Notes: generated from the letters alone by a model not told the origin. DNA of 64,000 nucleotides from Mytilisepta virgata (GCA_028015205.1 CM051521.1:121962614-122026613); one strand, 5' to 3'. Counted from the stretch's first letter, positions 32,979 to 44,513 are shown. Made by a program: numbers and translations.

Positions 32979-33530
32979 ATGGGAGGAAATTCTTCTACAG
33001 TGCAGTTGGCCATGATCGGTTTAGATCAATCAGGAAAGACAACTCTTTTGTACAGACTGAAATATAACCAATATACCAACACAACTCCAACAATAGGATT
33101 CAACTGTGAAAAAGTAAAGTATGAAACAGGGTCTGCGAAAGGAATAACATTTACAATATGGGATGTAGGTGGTGCAGATAAAACAAGACCCTTGTGGAGA
33201 GCGTACATCAGATCATCGGAGGGAATCATATTTGTAGTGGATTCAGTGGATAAGGAAAGAATAGAAGAAGCTAAATTAGAACTGATAAAATTAATTCGCT
33301 GCTCGGACAATCCTGGACTACCTATACTTGTTATTGCAAATAAGCAGGACATGCCAGGTTCTGTAGAACCAGGATCATTAGAGAAAGACCTAGGATTAAA
33401 CGAACTACCTCCTACTCAGTTTTGGTCCCTCATAGGTACTTGCGCTATTACAGGTGAAGGACTTTCAGATGCAATTGATTCTATGTATGAACTAGTACTA
33501 AAACGAAGAAAAACGAAAAAGAAAAAGTAA
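32979..33530 (+). CDS. ARL4: ARL4-like small GTPase, intact single exon
   Basis: 183 codons, ATG to TAA with no intron. ARL4 proteins are ARF-family GTPases acting at the plasma membrane and nucleus, in actin and ARF6 signalling; vertebrate ARL4 coding regions are also single-exon. Seen: Gly2 (myristoylation site after Met), P-loop GLDQSGKT (14-21), switch I PTIGFN with Thr38, WDVGGADK (61-68), NKQD (121-124), TCA (154-156), and a lysine/arginine-rich C-terminus (KRRKTKKKK) typical of ARL4. Odd: position 66 is Ala (GCA) where ARF and ARL4 proteins have the Gln that positions the hydrolytic water. The frame is otherwise clean, so a sequencing error is unlikely but not excluded. Confidence 0.92.
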   Translation: MGGNSSTVQLAMIGLDQSGKTTLLYRLKYNQYTNTTPTIGFNCEKVKYETGSAKGITFTIWDVGGADKTRPLWRAYIRSSEGIIFVVDSVDKERIEEAKLELIKLIRCSDNPGLPILVIANKQDMPGSVEPGSLEKDLGLNELPPTQFWSLIGTCAITGEGLSDAIDSMYELVLKRRKTKKKK

Positions 33531-33853
33531 AATATGAATGAATATAATGTTTTAAATTGTGATCTTGTTATGTTTTAGAAATTTTTTTATTTAAATTATT
33601 TTAGGTTGTGTTATTGTTAACAGTTAGTGAGTTATTTTGTGGAACATTTTTAATTAATAAGAATTTACTACTTTTCAATTCAAATATTACCACCCCCTTT
33701 GATATCTTACTATGTTAACTTATTATAACATTAGTTAAAAATTGGAGGGGAGGATGTAATATAAATTTACTTAGAAAAATGGTCAATTTATAAAGAACTG
33801 CCTACAAAGTATTATTTGGTTGTGCATAATTTTATCTGATCTTTCATTTAATT
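33531..33853. other. ARL4-like gene 3' flank
   Basis: AT-rich, probably 3' UTR at its start. No canonical polyadenylation signal could be assigned with confidence. Confidence 0.4.
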
Positions 33854-34210
33854 AGATCAAAAGTTCAAAGAAGGATAAAAAACTTAATTCAAATAGTTTG
33901 GACAAGGACGTATATTAGACGTATGTTAGTTATACGTCCTTGGTTTGGAGTTGGGGTGGTAAAAATCGCTGCAAGTTTTGTTATCCGACTCGGCGACATC
34001 GATTTTCGGATTGAAAAATATGGATTCAAGTGATGTCCAAGTCAATATACAGAACAAACATACATTGTTGAGGAAAAACAGGACCCATGATACACAAAGT
34101 ATACTGTCAAAGCAAATTTTTCCCAAATTAAGTTAAGGGGGGGGGGGTGTCAGTGAAAAAACTATGTAAATTAAGTTTTTTATCCTACATGTACATTGAA
34201 CTTTTGATCT
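33854..34210. mobile_element. Inverted-repeat element (MITE-like), about 357 bp
   Basis: Left end AGATCAAAAGTTCAA...GGATAAAAAACTTAATT is inverted at the right end (AATTAAGTTTTTTATCC...TTGAACTTTTGATCT, 34171-34210), with one arm holding a few extra bases. Inside, GGACGTATA (33905) pairs with TATACGTCC (33931-33939), and a G-run lies at 34138-34148. Confidence 0.75.
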
Positions 34211-36530
34211 CGTTCAGTGATCATTGTCTCATTCAGTAAATGGATCTCAGTATTCTATATCAAACAGATATGTATTTTAGGTTTAATTATTGGGTATAAG
34301 GATAAAGACACAAACTCATTTTATCTACATGATTAAATCGTAAACAAGTTTACCATAAATGTATACAGATTTTTAAGGGAATGAATTTATAAGTAATTTC
34401 ATTCATTTGTATTTGTCATTTATTTTAGAATTTATCATGGTCATATATATTTGTTTAATTTTACCAAAAAATTAATTTCCTTCCTACAAAGAGTACGAGG
34501 TACATTTAAAACTAGTGTGAGTAATGTTACATGCATTACATAGATTAAATTTCAACACAACTTTACATTTACAGAAAAATCAAGACCTCTGCCAGGTTTA
34601 GGGTAAAATATATAGTTTATATAATGTTTTTTTTCTGTACAGATTTAGCTGGACTTTGTCAGTTATTTATCATTGATTTCAAGGAAACAGATTTTATTGT
34701 CAGAGGGTAAACTTGTGTTATCTGTGCAGTCTGTATATGGAGATACATATATTATTGTATCTATGTAAATATGAAAGTAGAGAGATATAAAAGAGAATAT
34801 TATATAATTGTGAAGAGTTTGCATGGTTATAGGAAAATAGTTATCAGAAACTAATTATCTGAAATTTAAGAGTGAAAGGAGATGGAGGTGTGGGGAGTGG
34901 GGAGAAGGGAGTTAAAAAATAACAAAGCTTTAGAAATATCAGTTTAAAGACATTTATATCAGTAATTTACTTCAAGATTTAAGGAATTTTGTATTAAAGA
35001 AATTGGAGAAAAGCCAAAAAGGAGTGTTAAAAAGAATCTTTTAATATATACATAGTGATTTTTGTTGATTTCATGTTACAAAAATTTTTTGTAATATAAT
35101 TGAACCATTTGACACAATTTTGAAAGCAGACTGGATAAATAGTAAATAATATACTAATTTTAAATTATTATTTCTTTTTACACCATTGAATTTGAGAGAT
35201 TGAATATAAATATAAAGGCCATTCAATCTACAAAATACATGTATTATTCATTGTTTAAAATGAGGAAGAGAATAGATATTTTATTTTTAGGGAAGAATGA
35301 TTGTTTCATTTTAACACAGATGTTTGTGTAACCATGATCTTTTTAGTATTATATAATCAGGTATATTCTTGTAAATTTCTCAGTGACAGATTGACTTCAT
35401 TGTTGCTAATTATTATAAATCTGTTAATTAAATTTAAAATATTGAGTTATGTTGATTTCTTGTTAGTTCACAAATTTTGTCTTAAGTACACACACATACC
35501 CATTGACACCTTTGAGTACCTGTCCTATATTAATTAGCACCTTATTGAAACAGATGGTATTATAAAGTAAATACCTGGATTGATTTGGCAGGAAAAGTGT
35601 CATTTTGAATATCTCAGATTTTCTTCGATCATTGTAGGTTATCTAATAGTAAAACAAATTTGTACAGGTAGCATATCTCATTCTTCAAATGTGAAGTGTT
35701 TCTCAGTTAGAGGTGTGATTTTAAAAAAATATGATAGAATAGACAAATTTGAGGACTTCTAAATAGTATGAATTTTTTTGTTTAAAATTGGGACAAAAGG
35801 TTTACATTGTATAGTCTGAGATATTGCATGTGTGTCTTATTTTCATTATGGTTTTGTTAAGTGGTTTGTTACATCACTTTCACTCAAATTAGCTACATCT
35901 TTATAGGAATAGGGTTTCAAAAACTAGCAACCCATGCTGACTTCGAGTCGGTTACACCTTGCCATTAGTTACATTTAAATTCAGCCACAATGTAGAAAGG
36001 TTTGTGAACATTAGTAGTTACGAGTGAGCTGAGTCTTTGGATCTCTATTTTATGTTTTGAATAATATGTTAGGTTGGATTGTTAGTTAGAATTAGCCTTT
36101 ATTATCCCCTTGTCCAATAATGTTTGGGAGCAGAAATTTTCAGATAAGTGAATTATATTGTTCTGTCGTATCGAAGAATACCTATATACCTCCCACGTTC
36201 AATTTGTAATCTGTGCAGATATTCTAACATATTGGTTATATTTCTTCGATACTCAAAGTTTTTCAGGGTAAGCAAATGTTTTTCAATGCCAAAATTATTT
36301 TTAAGTTGACAATATTCTCAAGTTTCCTTTTGGTGTGTTTTGTTTTTTGAGCTTGCCACATGTCTAGGTAGTGCTGAAATATCAACTTCTTACTCATTTA
36401 AACTTTGTAAGATTGGTTTCTTCCAATGATTCATTCATTCCCTTTATATTATTAAGTATATATCTTACTGAACCAAACCATGAAGGAATTTTTTATCAAA
36501 TAATGAAAACGAGAAAAAAGACAATATTTT
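34211..36530. other. AT-rich intergenic DNA, nothing recognised
   Basis: Only short frames without homology. No repeat structure clear enough to report. Confidence 0.4.
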
Positions 36531-37080
36531 TCAATCTATGCCCATATTTGACCATAGCTTTGATAATATCAAAATGAATCGGAAATCTTCCAAGTTCAGA
36601 GAGACCACCATAGTAAGTTGACTTTTCATGCACCCCAAGAATGAATTTACAAAATTTAATATGCATTTTCTCACAAGAATACTATCTAAATTGCAAGTTT
36701 CAGATCTGAATTTTGCTGTGAATGGATTGAATAAACCCCATACTTCAGTGCAATAAAGAAGGATTGGCTTTATTATGATCGAAGACATGCATAGATATTT
36801 TCACACTAGGGTTCAGTGACAAAAAAAATCTCTTCTTAGTTTATAGAAAGCTTAAGTGCTTTTTTAAATAGTTCCAGTTGAGAAAGGAGAATGACCCAGA
36901 ACTGTGAACATGATACCCAAATATTTACATGACTTTACACTTTCAATAGCTACACTATTAAACAAAAAAAATGTGTTGTATACGCCTGCCTGCCTTGTTA
37001 AAAGTTAGAACTTTAGTTTTAGAAGTATTAACACTTAAACACCAGTCTTTACAATACATGTAAGTTTGGAGTTAAAAGCA
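36531..37080 (-). pseudogene. LINE ORF2 remnant (end of reverse transcriptase domain)
   Basis: Reading minus from about 37080: words like DWCLSVNTSKTKVL and ESVKSCKYLGIMF are typical of the RT thumb region of animal LINEs. From 36788 the frame continues with KPILLYCTEVWG and LNFVNSFLGC. Several stops and frameshifts break it. It may be the same LINE type as 29130-30179 but covers a more upstream part. Confidence 0.75.
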
Positions 37081-37082
37081 AG

Positions 37083-37125
37083 CCGTTTTTATATTTATTC
37101 CACATTCAAGATATCTTATAAAGTT
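37083..37125 (+). repeat. Solo end fragment of the 40091-41072 TIR element
   Basis: GCCGTTTTTATATTTATTC followed by CAAGATATCTTATAAAG matches the terminal inverted repeat and inner palindrome of the element at 40091. Confidence 0.6.
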
Positions 37126-37199
37126 ATGGAGTGTATATTTCACAACTCGTAAGCTATTCCAGAGCTTGTGACATATGTACAATGACTTACTGAGCAGAG

Positions 37200-37460
37200 C
37201 CTGGCTCCTGACAGAAAAGTTGCTCCTAAGTTAGTTCAGTCATCCTTATTCAAGTTTTATGGACGTCATCATGACTTGGTTGACAGGTATGAAAAACCGT
37301 TTACCAAATGAAAATGGACCGGTTCCATTGATACTGTCCCTTCCTCATAGCGGATTTGACATGGGCAGAATGGCGAGTATCCTGTGGGAAACAGAGACTT
37401 CTTACTCTTACGCTCCGTGTTGTTCATGTTTTTAGTTCTTAAGTGTAGTGGAACTGTCAT
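37200..37460 (+). pseudogene. Possible retroelement coding remnant
   Basis: A plus-strand reading includes SSLFKFYGRHHDLVDRYEK before a stop, a phrase I associate with uncharacterised repeat-encoded proteins in molluscs, though I cannot name the family. No intact frame remains. Confidence 0.3.
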
Positions 37461-38039
37461 TTTTCAGTAAAAATGGAAAGTACATGTACTTGTTAAAACC
37501 ATACCACCCTACTTTGGTAACATTGAATTCTAAGATACGATATAAGCCCTGTAACCCCAACATCACCGGTAGTTCAAGACCGAGAGGTGAAACAGTTTCT
37601 TAAGAAATATCAACCTCCCTCTGTCCTCAACCGGTAGGAATACCATAATGCTACCAAAAAGGCATTTACAACATATTGTACAAAATGGATTAAAGGGGGG
37701 AAAGGAGACAGTAAATTTCTAGATAATTATTTCAGTAAATGCATGGAAATTGTTTAAATCTGCATAGAAAATCATAAGAATAATTTTATTCCAATCAATT
37801 CTACAGCACCAGAATGAGGCACACATTAAAAGAATTAGGGGAGTTATTTGTTTTTGTACCCACAGAAAAAAAGAAACAGCTAACAATGCAGCCGTGGTTT
37901 GACGCACGTGCTTTACCGAAGTACTTCGTAACGAAATAATTAACTCGAACACTTTTAAAGCTACGGCTCTTCTAGAGATGCTTATATTTCAAGTCAAGTG
38001 CTAAATAACGCAAGTTTAGCACCTTCAGAAGGGTGTGAC
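37461..38039. other. Unannotated spacer
   Basis: No feature except the block CAAGTTTAGCACCTTCAGAA near 38008, which recurs inverted near 41960-42030 beside the CGAGTT array there. Confidence 0.4.
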
Positions 38040-38215
38040 TAAACATCGAGTACGAGTTCGAGTTAGAGTTAAAGTTCGAGTTAGAGTTCGAGTTAAAGTT
38101 CGAGTTAGAGTTCGAGTTCCAGTTAATCTTCGAGTTAACTCGAGATATTGATTTCTAATGTCATTTATCGAGTTGCTTGTCGAGTTAAAATTCGAGTTAC
38201 GGATTAAGTTTAGGG
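38040..38215 (+). repeat. CGAGTT-rich tandem repeat, left copy
   Basis: Repeated GAGTT(C/A)GAGTTA words, then AACTCGAGATATTGATTTC and ATGTCATTTATCGAGTT. The whole segment, in the same order, is found inverted at 41815-41940. Confidence 0.8.
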
Positions 38216-38724
38216 GGAGACAGGTAAAAAAATTGCCTGTTTGGGGGGGGGGGGGAGGATTAAGTTATTCTGCGTAGATTTTTATTCTTCGCCGTTTATA
38301 ATCATCTGGACACCGGATATAGCTATCAAATACATGTAGATCCTGTATAATTAAAAAAAGTCTTTTTTTTTCAAAACTTCCTTAAAATAATCCGTACACT
38401 GAATTGTGGGATTTGTGTTACAAAACTATATCCTATATCCTTCTAAATAATATAACCGTTGTGAATAGGAACCATTTTATTGTTTATTGTTTTTTTTATA
38501 TTGCGTATTTAACTGATGCGGAAGCCAAACCACATTGCTTATGTTACTAAAAATAGAGCATATGGGTCAGACAGTAGTTTTGAAAATTATCTCAGAAGAA
38601 ATGTCTTTTAGAGAAAATCTGGCAAGTTAAAAACAACCAGAAGGACAAGATCTACTTGCATTTCATTTTTTGTAGAAATCGTACCACCCGTCTTGTAGTT
38701 ATTGCCCCTGAATTGTTGATTTTT

Positions 38725-40037
38725 AGCTTTTTTGTTATTGTTTTTTAATATAAAAAGCTTCTCCTCTAAAACTACAGCGCCTATTGGAACCAAAAATTGT
38801 TATAATAGTTATGGGATGGTCCCCTTTAAACTTTTTATCTGGCGTGTTCGTCCGTCATCCAAGATTGCCGTCACGACCCGACATAATTAAACTTAGAACC
38901 CTATGGGGAATACAATTTGAAGATCTCCTCTGAAACTGCTGGGCTTATTAGAACCAAACTTTAGTGGAAAAGTCCTTTGGTGGTCCCCATCTTAAATATT
39001 TCTGTTGTTCCCGACCTTCAACCAAGATAGTTGCCGGACCAATAACATTTAGAGAACATCCATTTAACTTCAAAAGGGGGGGGGGGGGGGGGGGGGGGGG
39101 GGTTATGGTTTTTTTTGTGAAAAAAAATTCTGATCCAAAAGGAAGGAAAAAAAATAATCTGTTGCAGCAACGGCCAAAAATGTAATCTGTTTTACAAAAC
39201 TATGGAAAAAAATTCTGGTTTAGACATATTTTTTTCAAAATAAGTATTTGAATCCGAGAGTTGATTTAATAAATAACAAGCATTACAAGAAAAGCTTAAG
39301 ATCATTATTTAATACAAACCTGACTTGATTTATTTTGAACATAATATAATATTTTCCTTAGTTTTTCAGTCATGCTTGACCTTTCAGTGATTAACCATCA
39401 AGATGAAGAGCAACAGTCATGACAATCAAAGCATTGTTCCTTTTTTGGGCGGATCTTATTTCTGATTGGCTGAATAAAAAAATCTTCTCCTCTGAAATTA
39501 CTTGGCCAAATGGAACTAAACTTGACAGAAATCATATATAGGAGGTTCTTTACACAGGTTTCTCATTTCGTCTCGATCGGGCAACAAACATGGCCATCAT
39601 GGGCAATTCTTGTTTCTCATTGGTTGATTAATTTTTTTTCTTTTCTGGAACTGCTTGGCCAAATGGAATGAAACCTGACAGGAAGCATCTATTAGAGGTT
39701 CTGCACAAAGCCTCCTCATTTTTTCACGATAGGACTACAAATATGGCCACCATGGGCAGTTCTTGTTTCTTTTTGGCTGATATATAAAAATCTTGACAGG
39801 AAAACATCATGGCTGCCATGGACAATTCTTGTTTTTGATAGGCTGATATAATGAAATCTTCTTCTCTGAAACAGCTTGGCCAAATGAAACGATACTTGAC
39901 ATGAAGCATCTGTGGGAGGTTTTTTACAAACTTTTCTCATTTTGTTTAGATCATGTGACAAACATGGCCGCCATGGGTAATTCTTATTTCTGCCAGGTGA
40001 ACGATACAGGCTCATGCAGGCCTCTGAGCCTCTAGTT
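38725..40037 (-). mobile_element. Shared-end element with about 160-bp core, 5' end at about 40037
   Basis: Right end CCAGGTGAACGATACAGGCTC followed by GAGCCTCTAGTTT is the family 5' end on the minus strand. Units at 39440-39990 share 'CATGGGCAATTCTTGTTTCT', 'GGCCAAATGGAA' and 'CTGACAGGAAGCATCT'-type blocks; the same core is in plus orientation at 48100-48801. The left half (38780-39060) has a different unit with ACCCTATGGGGAA, like 1-890. A G-run element interrupts it near 39062-39190. Confidence 0.6.
39062..39190 (+). repeat. G-run repeat with a 27-base poly-G tract
   Basis: ATTTAACTTCAAAAG leads into an uninterrupted G run (about 39076-39102), then poly-A/T-rich sequence. The same ATTTAACTTCAAAAG-G(n) start occurs inverted at about 41277-41415. 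Run length in the assembly may be unreliable. Confidence 0.7.
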
Positions 40038-40090
40038 TAAATATGCATACATGTACATATACCCAATGTGTGTCTACTCATTATTGTGTG

Positions 40091-41072
40091 TATGGCACGC
40101 TGTTTTTATATTTATTCAAATTCCAAGATATCTTATTTATTTAACAAGATATCTTATTTATTTAACAAGATATCTTATTAAGTATTAAGATATCTTTAAT
40201 TTTTATAATATCTCTTATTTAATTTGAAAGTAAATAAGATTTCTCTATTAGTTAATAAGATATCTCTATAAGTTTATAAGATATCTCTATTAGTTTATAA
40301 GATATCTCTATTAGTTTATAAGATATCTTATTAAGTTTATAAGATATCTCTCTTAATTTATAAGATATCTCTATTAATTTATAAGATATCTATATTAGTT
40401 CATAAGATATCTTATAAATTAATAGAGATATCTTATAAACTAATAGAGATATCTTATAAAGTATTAAGATATCTTTAATTTTTATAAGATATCTTATTTA
40501 ATTTGAAAGTAAATAAGATATCTCTATAAGTTAATAAGATATCTCTATTAGTTAATAAGATATCTCTTTTAGTTAATAAGATATCTTACTTTTTTATAAA
40601 GATATCTTTTAAACACATACTTTATCTCTAAAAGTTTATAAGATATCTCGGGGCCTCGGTGGCCGAGTGGTCTAGGTAGTTCGTCATGACTACTAATGAT
40701 CACTAGCCTGTCAACGCTGGGGTTGTGAGTTCGAATCTCACTTGTGGTGTGGTGTGTTCGACTCCGATCTTAATTGACAAGGATTGCCAATTTTCCTACC
40801 GAAGGTCGGTGGTTCTCTCCGGGTACTCCGGCTTCCTCCACCAATAAAAACTGGCCGCCGCGAAATAGCCAAATGTGCTGAAAACGGCGTTAAACCCCAA
40901 TTAAATAAATAAATAAATAAGATATCTCTATTTGTTTATAAGATATCTCTATTAATTTATAAGATATCTCTATTAATTTAGTTTATAAGATATCTCAATT
41001 AGTTTATAAGATATCTTATTTAACTAAATAAGATATATCGAAATTGAATAAATATAACAACGGCGTGCCATA
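40091..41072. mobile_element. 982-bp TIR element with palindromic GATATC array
   Basis: Ends TATGGCACGC...TTATATTTATTCAA and its inverse (TTGAATAAATATAAC...GCGTGCCATA) are about 45 bp long and near-identical. TGTGTG at 40085-40090 and 41073-41078 is a likely 6-bp target duplication, though low in complexity. The core is about 21-bp units built on AAGATATCTT/AGATATCTCTATTAGTTTAT, in both orientations (inversion near 40410), so it can form large cruciforms. A SINE is nested at 40650-40918. Non-coding. Confidence 0.85.
40650..40918 (+). mobile_element. tRNA-derived SINE, full-length, nested in the GATATC element
   Basis: Box A TGGCCGAGTGGTCTAGG, box B GAGTTCGAATCTC, body CTTAATTGACAAGGATTGCC, 3' part AAATGTGCTGAAAACGGCGT and an (AAAT)n tail. 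AAGATATCTC at 40640-40649 and 40919-40928 is the likely target duplication, with the caveat that the host array is made of that word. It is the least decayed copy in the window. Confidence 0.93.
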
Positions 41073-41276
41073 TGTGTGTAATTATAATTGTTATAATAAA
41101 ATACAAAGTACAGAGAAAATGATGTTATATTCTATTTTAAAGAATTAATATACAAAAACAAAATAAAAGTCATTAACATATCAGAAATATGCAAATGTTT
41201 TATTATAAAAACAAATTCATAGTATATACCAGTTTTATTTACTGCTACTTTCTGGGCATTGCTCAAAAAAAAATTT

Positions 41277-41415
41277 CTGATTCGGCATGGTAAGAAAAAA
41301 AATAATTTGGTTCGATTGTAGTAAAAAAAAAATAAAATTGTCTCCATACTTTGAAAAAAACAATTTCAAACCAATATTAAAAAAACACCCCCCCCCCCCT
41401 TTTGAAGTTAAATGT
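41277..41415 (-). repeat. G-run repeat, inverted copy
   Basis: Minus-strand ATTTAACTTCAAAAG followed by a G run matches 39062-39102; the rest is poly-A/T-rich and only loosely alike. Next to it, near 41425-41470, is a decayed end of the shared-end family (GGGCGAGC...GCCTCTTG). Confidence 0.6.
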
Positions 41416-41814
41416 TGTCCCCTTACGGGCGAGCTTATATATGCCTCTTGTAGCCTCTTGTTTGTTTGAAATATTGTTTGTAGTATAGAGTACTTGTAGG
41501 CTTGATATGTCGTGTTCACATTTTTCTAAATTTGGGGCAAGTATAGTGTATATACCTCCGTCCATATGTTGAAGATCGTATGGTAGAGTCTGGTTGACTT
41601 GTTTTGCTAGGATTGATGGTCTACACCCGGAATAAAAGAAGGCTTAAATTCTCATTGAAGTTTTATTAAAAAATTAAAAATTACAAATTATTAGCAGATG
41701 AAGCACTCTAAAGGCCCACGTAGCAGCATTTTATCATGTGAACTGTGACTAAAATTCGTCACTGATATCCGTATTAGAAAAAAATTTGTACCAGGAACAA
41801 GTGCCTTTATCTTA

Positions 41815-41940
41815 ACTCGAACTTAAACTCGAACTGTAACTCGATAAATGACATTAGAAATTAATATCTCGAGTTCACTCAAACTTCAACTCGAACTCGA
41901 ATTATAACTCGAACTCTAACTCGAACTTCAACTTCAGAAT
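41815..41940 (-). repeat. CGAGTT-rich tandem repeat, right (inverted) copy
   Basis: Reverse complement repeats GAGTTCGAGTT words, ATATTAATTTCTAATGTCATT and the rest of the left copy at 38040-38215. It is followed by two direct copies of TTTGACGCAAGTCTAGCACC (about 41950-42028). Confidence 0.8.
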
Positions 41941-42027
41941 ATTGCTTTTGGAGATGGCTTTGACGCAAGTCTAGCACCTTCAGAATATTGCTTTTGGAGA
42001 CAGCTTTGACGCAAGTCTAGCACCTTT

Positions 42028-42390
42028 AAAACACTCAAAATCAAAACCTCTTTTTTTCTGTAAATTTTTAGTGCCCTTCTTGGGGGTTATTGCTAAAAGT
42101 TAAATAAATTGCATGAAAACACTCCAAAAATATTTTAATTCACAACCTTCACGGGTGGAAAACATGAACTTACTAATAATTATTCATTAACAATCTGTTT
42201 GTCAACATTCAAATATCATGTAGCACTGTTTACGATAAAAATTGGGAAACTAACAGCTATGAGTGAAAGGAAACACGGGGAAACGACTTTAACGATTGAA
42301 CTTGTTCAATGTACTCATGCAGTACAGCTGCAGAAACTTCACTAGTCATCTGAGTACTGGGTGTATTTAGTATAGTACTAAATACATTTT
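42028..42390. other. Unannotated spacer
   Basis: No feature recognised. Confidence 0.35.
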
Positions 42391-42831
42391 ATTTCACATA
42401 ACTTCTTTTAAACGACAGGTCTTATTTGTAGATTTTACTTTGCTGAACATTTTTGCCATTTCCAATTTCTCTCTATCTATGACAATATCAAAGATAATAA
42501 CCAAAAACTGCAAAATTTCCTTAAAATTAACAATTCCGACACAGGAACCCAACAATGGGTTGTCCAATTGGTCTGAAAATGTCATGGCAGATAGACCTTG
42601 ACCTGTTAATCACTTTAACCACTTGCCAGGTTTGCTCTAACTGCTGTAGTTTTTGAGATATAAGCCAAAAACTGCATTTCACCCCCTTATATTCTATTTT
42701 TAGCAATGCCAGCCATATTTGTTGATGAGGTACGATTTTTAAACAAGATACCTTAAGGAACATCCAGGTAAAGTTTGAACGTATTTGGCCCTGTTTACGA
42801 CGACGGACAATGGGCCAGGTGAGCTAAACTA
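42391..42831 (+). mobile_element. 3' part of a shared-end element
   Basis: Ends GGGCCAGGTGAGCTAAA at about 42831, after CGACGACGGACAA, the usual family 3' context. The start could not be placed. The next element's 5' end (GTTGAGCCTGTATCGCTCACCTG) begins within about 15 bp, so copies lie head to tail. Confidence 0.55.
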
Positions 42832-42963
42832 GATGTTCAGAGGGTTGAGCCTGTATCGCTCACCTGTAGCCTTTCTACTTTAAAAAATGAAACTTTATCA
42901 TTAAGTACATGAAAACATATTTATTATTGTTTCCCGTGTAAATATTCATAATTATACTAAAAA
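42832..42963 (+). mobile_element. Short 5' end of a shared-end element
   Basis: AGGGTTGAGCCTGTATCGCTCACCTG is the family 5' end, but the copy is only about 130 bp before the next 5' end begins. Confidence 0.55.
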
Positions 42964-44513
42964 CAAGAGGCTCACCAGAGCCTGTATCGCTCACCTGGAG
43001 TCAACTGTTTGACCAAGTTTGTTGCAATTGGTTCAATTGTTCAGGGAAAATTTGTTGAAGATTTATTTTTCATAAGGTTTAATGTTAAAATATGTTCCCT
43101 GATGGTGGTAGTCCTGGCAGGAAGTTGATAAAATTGACCAGGAATAAGGGTGAACCTTAAATAAATGTAACAGAACCCGACCTCAAATTACACAAACCAA
43201 TAACTCCTAAATAGAATTTGGAATTCCCTTCAAAATTTCAGGGTAGGTAGATCTCAACATGGCAAACATTTTTCAATTTACATTTCACTTCTATCTCAAA
43301 TAGTTTTTGAGATAAATGCAAAAATGTTAAAATTTTGAAAATTTGACAAAAAAGGGCAATAACTCCTAAATGGATTTTGGGATTTCATTTAAAATTTCAG
43401 GGTATGTAGATCTCAACATGGCAAACATTTTTCAAATTTACATTTCACTTTTATTTCAAATAGTTTTGGAGATAAATGACGAAAAATGTTAAATTTTGAA
43501 AATTTGACGAAAAAAGGGCAATAACTCCTAAATGGGTTTTAGGATTTCCTTCAAAATTTCAGGTTAGGTAGATCTTGTCATGCTGATAAATTTTACCCCG
43601 TCAGATTTTTTATATCTGTAACGGTTTTTAAGTTATAAGCCAAAAAACAATACATGCACCCCTATATTCTATTTTTAGCTACGGCAGCCATGTTTTATGT
43701 CAGATTAAAATAAATTGAGGATCGTTTGTAGAGGACATGTCATAGATCATTCCTATTAAGTTTCAAACCAATCGGCCCAGCGGTTTCAGAGGAAAAGATT
43801 TTTGAATGAAAAAATTTTGAAAATTTGACAAAAAAGGGCAACAACTCCTAAATGGGTTTTGGGATTTTCTTTAAAATTTCAGGGTAGGTAGATCTCAACA
43901 TGGCAAACATTTTTCAAATTTAACATTTTACTTCTATCTCAAATAGTTTTGGAGATAAATGACGAAAAATGTTAAATTTTGAAAATTTGACAAAAAAATG
44001 GCAATAACTCCTAAATGGGTTTTGGGATTTCCTTTAAAATTTCAGGATAGGTAGATCTAAACATGGCAAACATTTTTCAAATTTACATTTCACTTCTATC
44101 TCAAATAGTTTTGGAGATAAATGACGAAAAATGTTAAATTTTGAAAATTTGACAAAAAAAGGGCAATAACTCCTAAATGGGTTTGGAATTTCCTTCAAAA
44201 TTTCAGGGTAGGTAGATCTTGTCATGCTGATCAATTTTACCCCGTCAGATTTTCGATATCTGTAACGGTTTTTGAGTTATTAGCAAAAAACAGCAATTTA
44301 CACCTATGTTCTATTTTTAGCAACAGTGGCCATGTTTTTCATCGGATCAATATAAAATGAGGATCGTTTGTGGAGGACATGTCATATATCATTCCTATGA
44401 AGCCTCGATCCAATCTGCCCAGCCGTTTCAGAGGAGAAGATTTTTGAAAAAGTAAACGACGGACGCCAAGTGATGGCAAAAGCTCACATGGCCTTTTAGG
44501 CCAGGTGAGCTAA
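42964..44513 (+). mobile_element. Complete shared-end element with 163-bp core
   Basis: 5' end ACAAGAGGCTCACCAGAGCC then TGTATCGCTCACCTGG; 3' end GGCCAGGTGAGCTAAAA, inside the hairpin AGCTCAC.TGGCC/GGCCA.GTGAGCT. The core repeats a unit of about 163 bp (AGGGCAATAACTCCTAAATG at about 43353, 43517, 43839, 44000 and 44162). Subterminal inverted GCTCACCTGG/CCAGGTGAGC plus a tandem core and no coding recall the architecture of Helentron-associated (HINE/pearl-like) elements; that link is inference. Confidence 0.75.

Noticed and set aside
33026..33352. Minus-strand frame of 108 codons
   Set aside because: Complete antisense overlap with the intact ARL4-like gene and no family resemblance.
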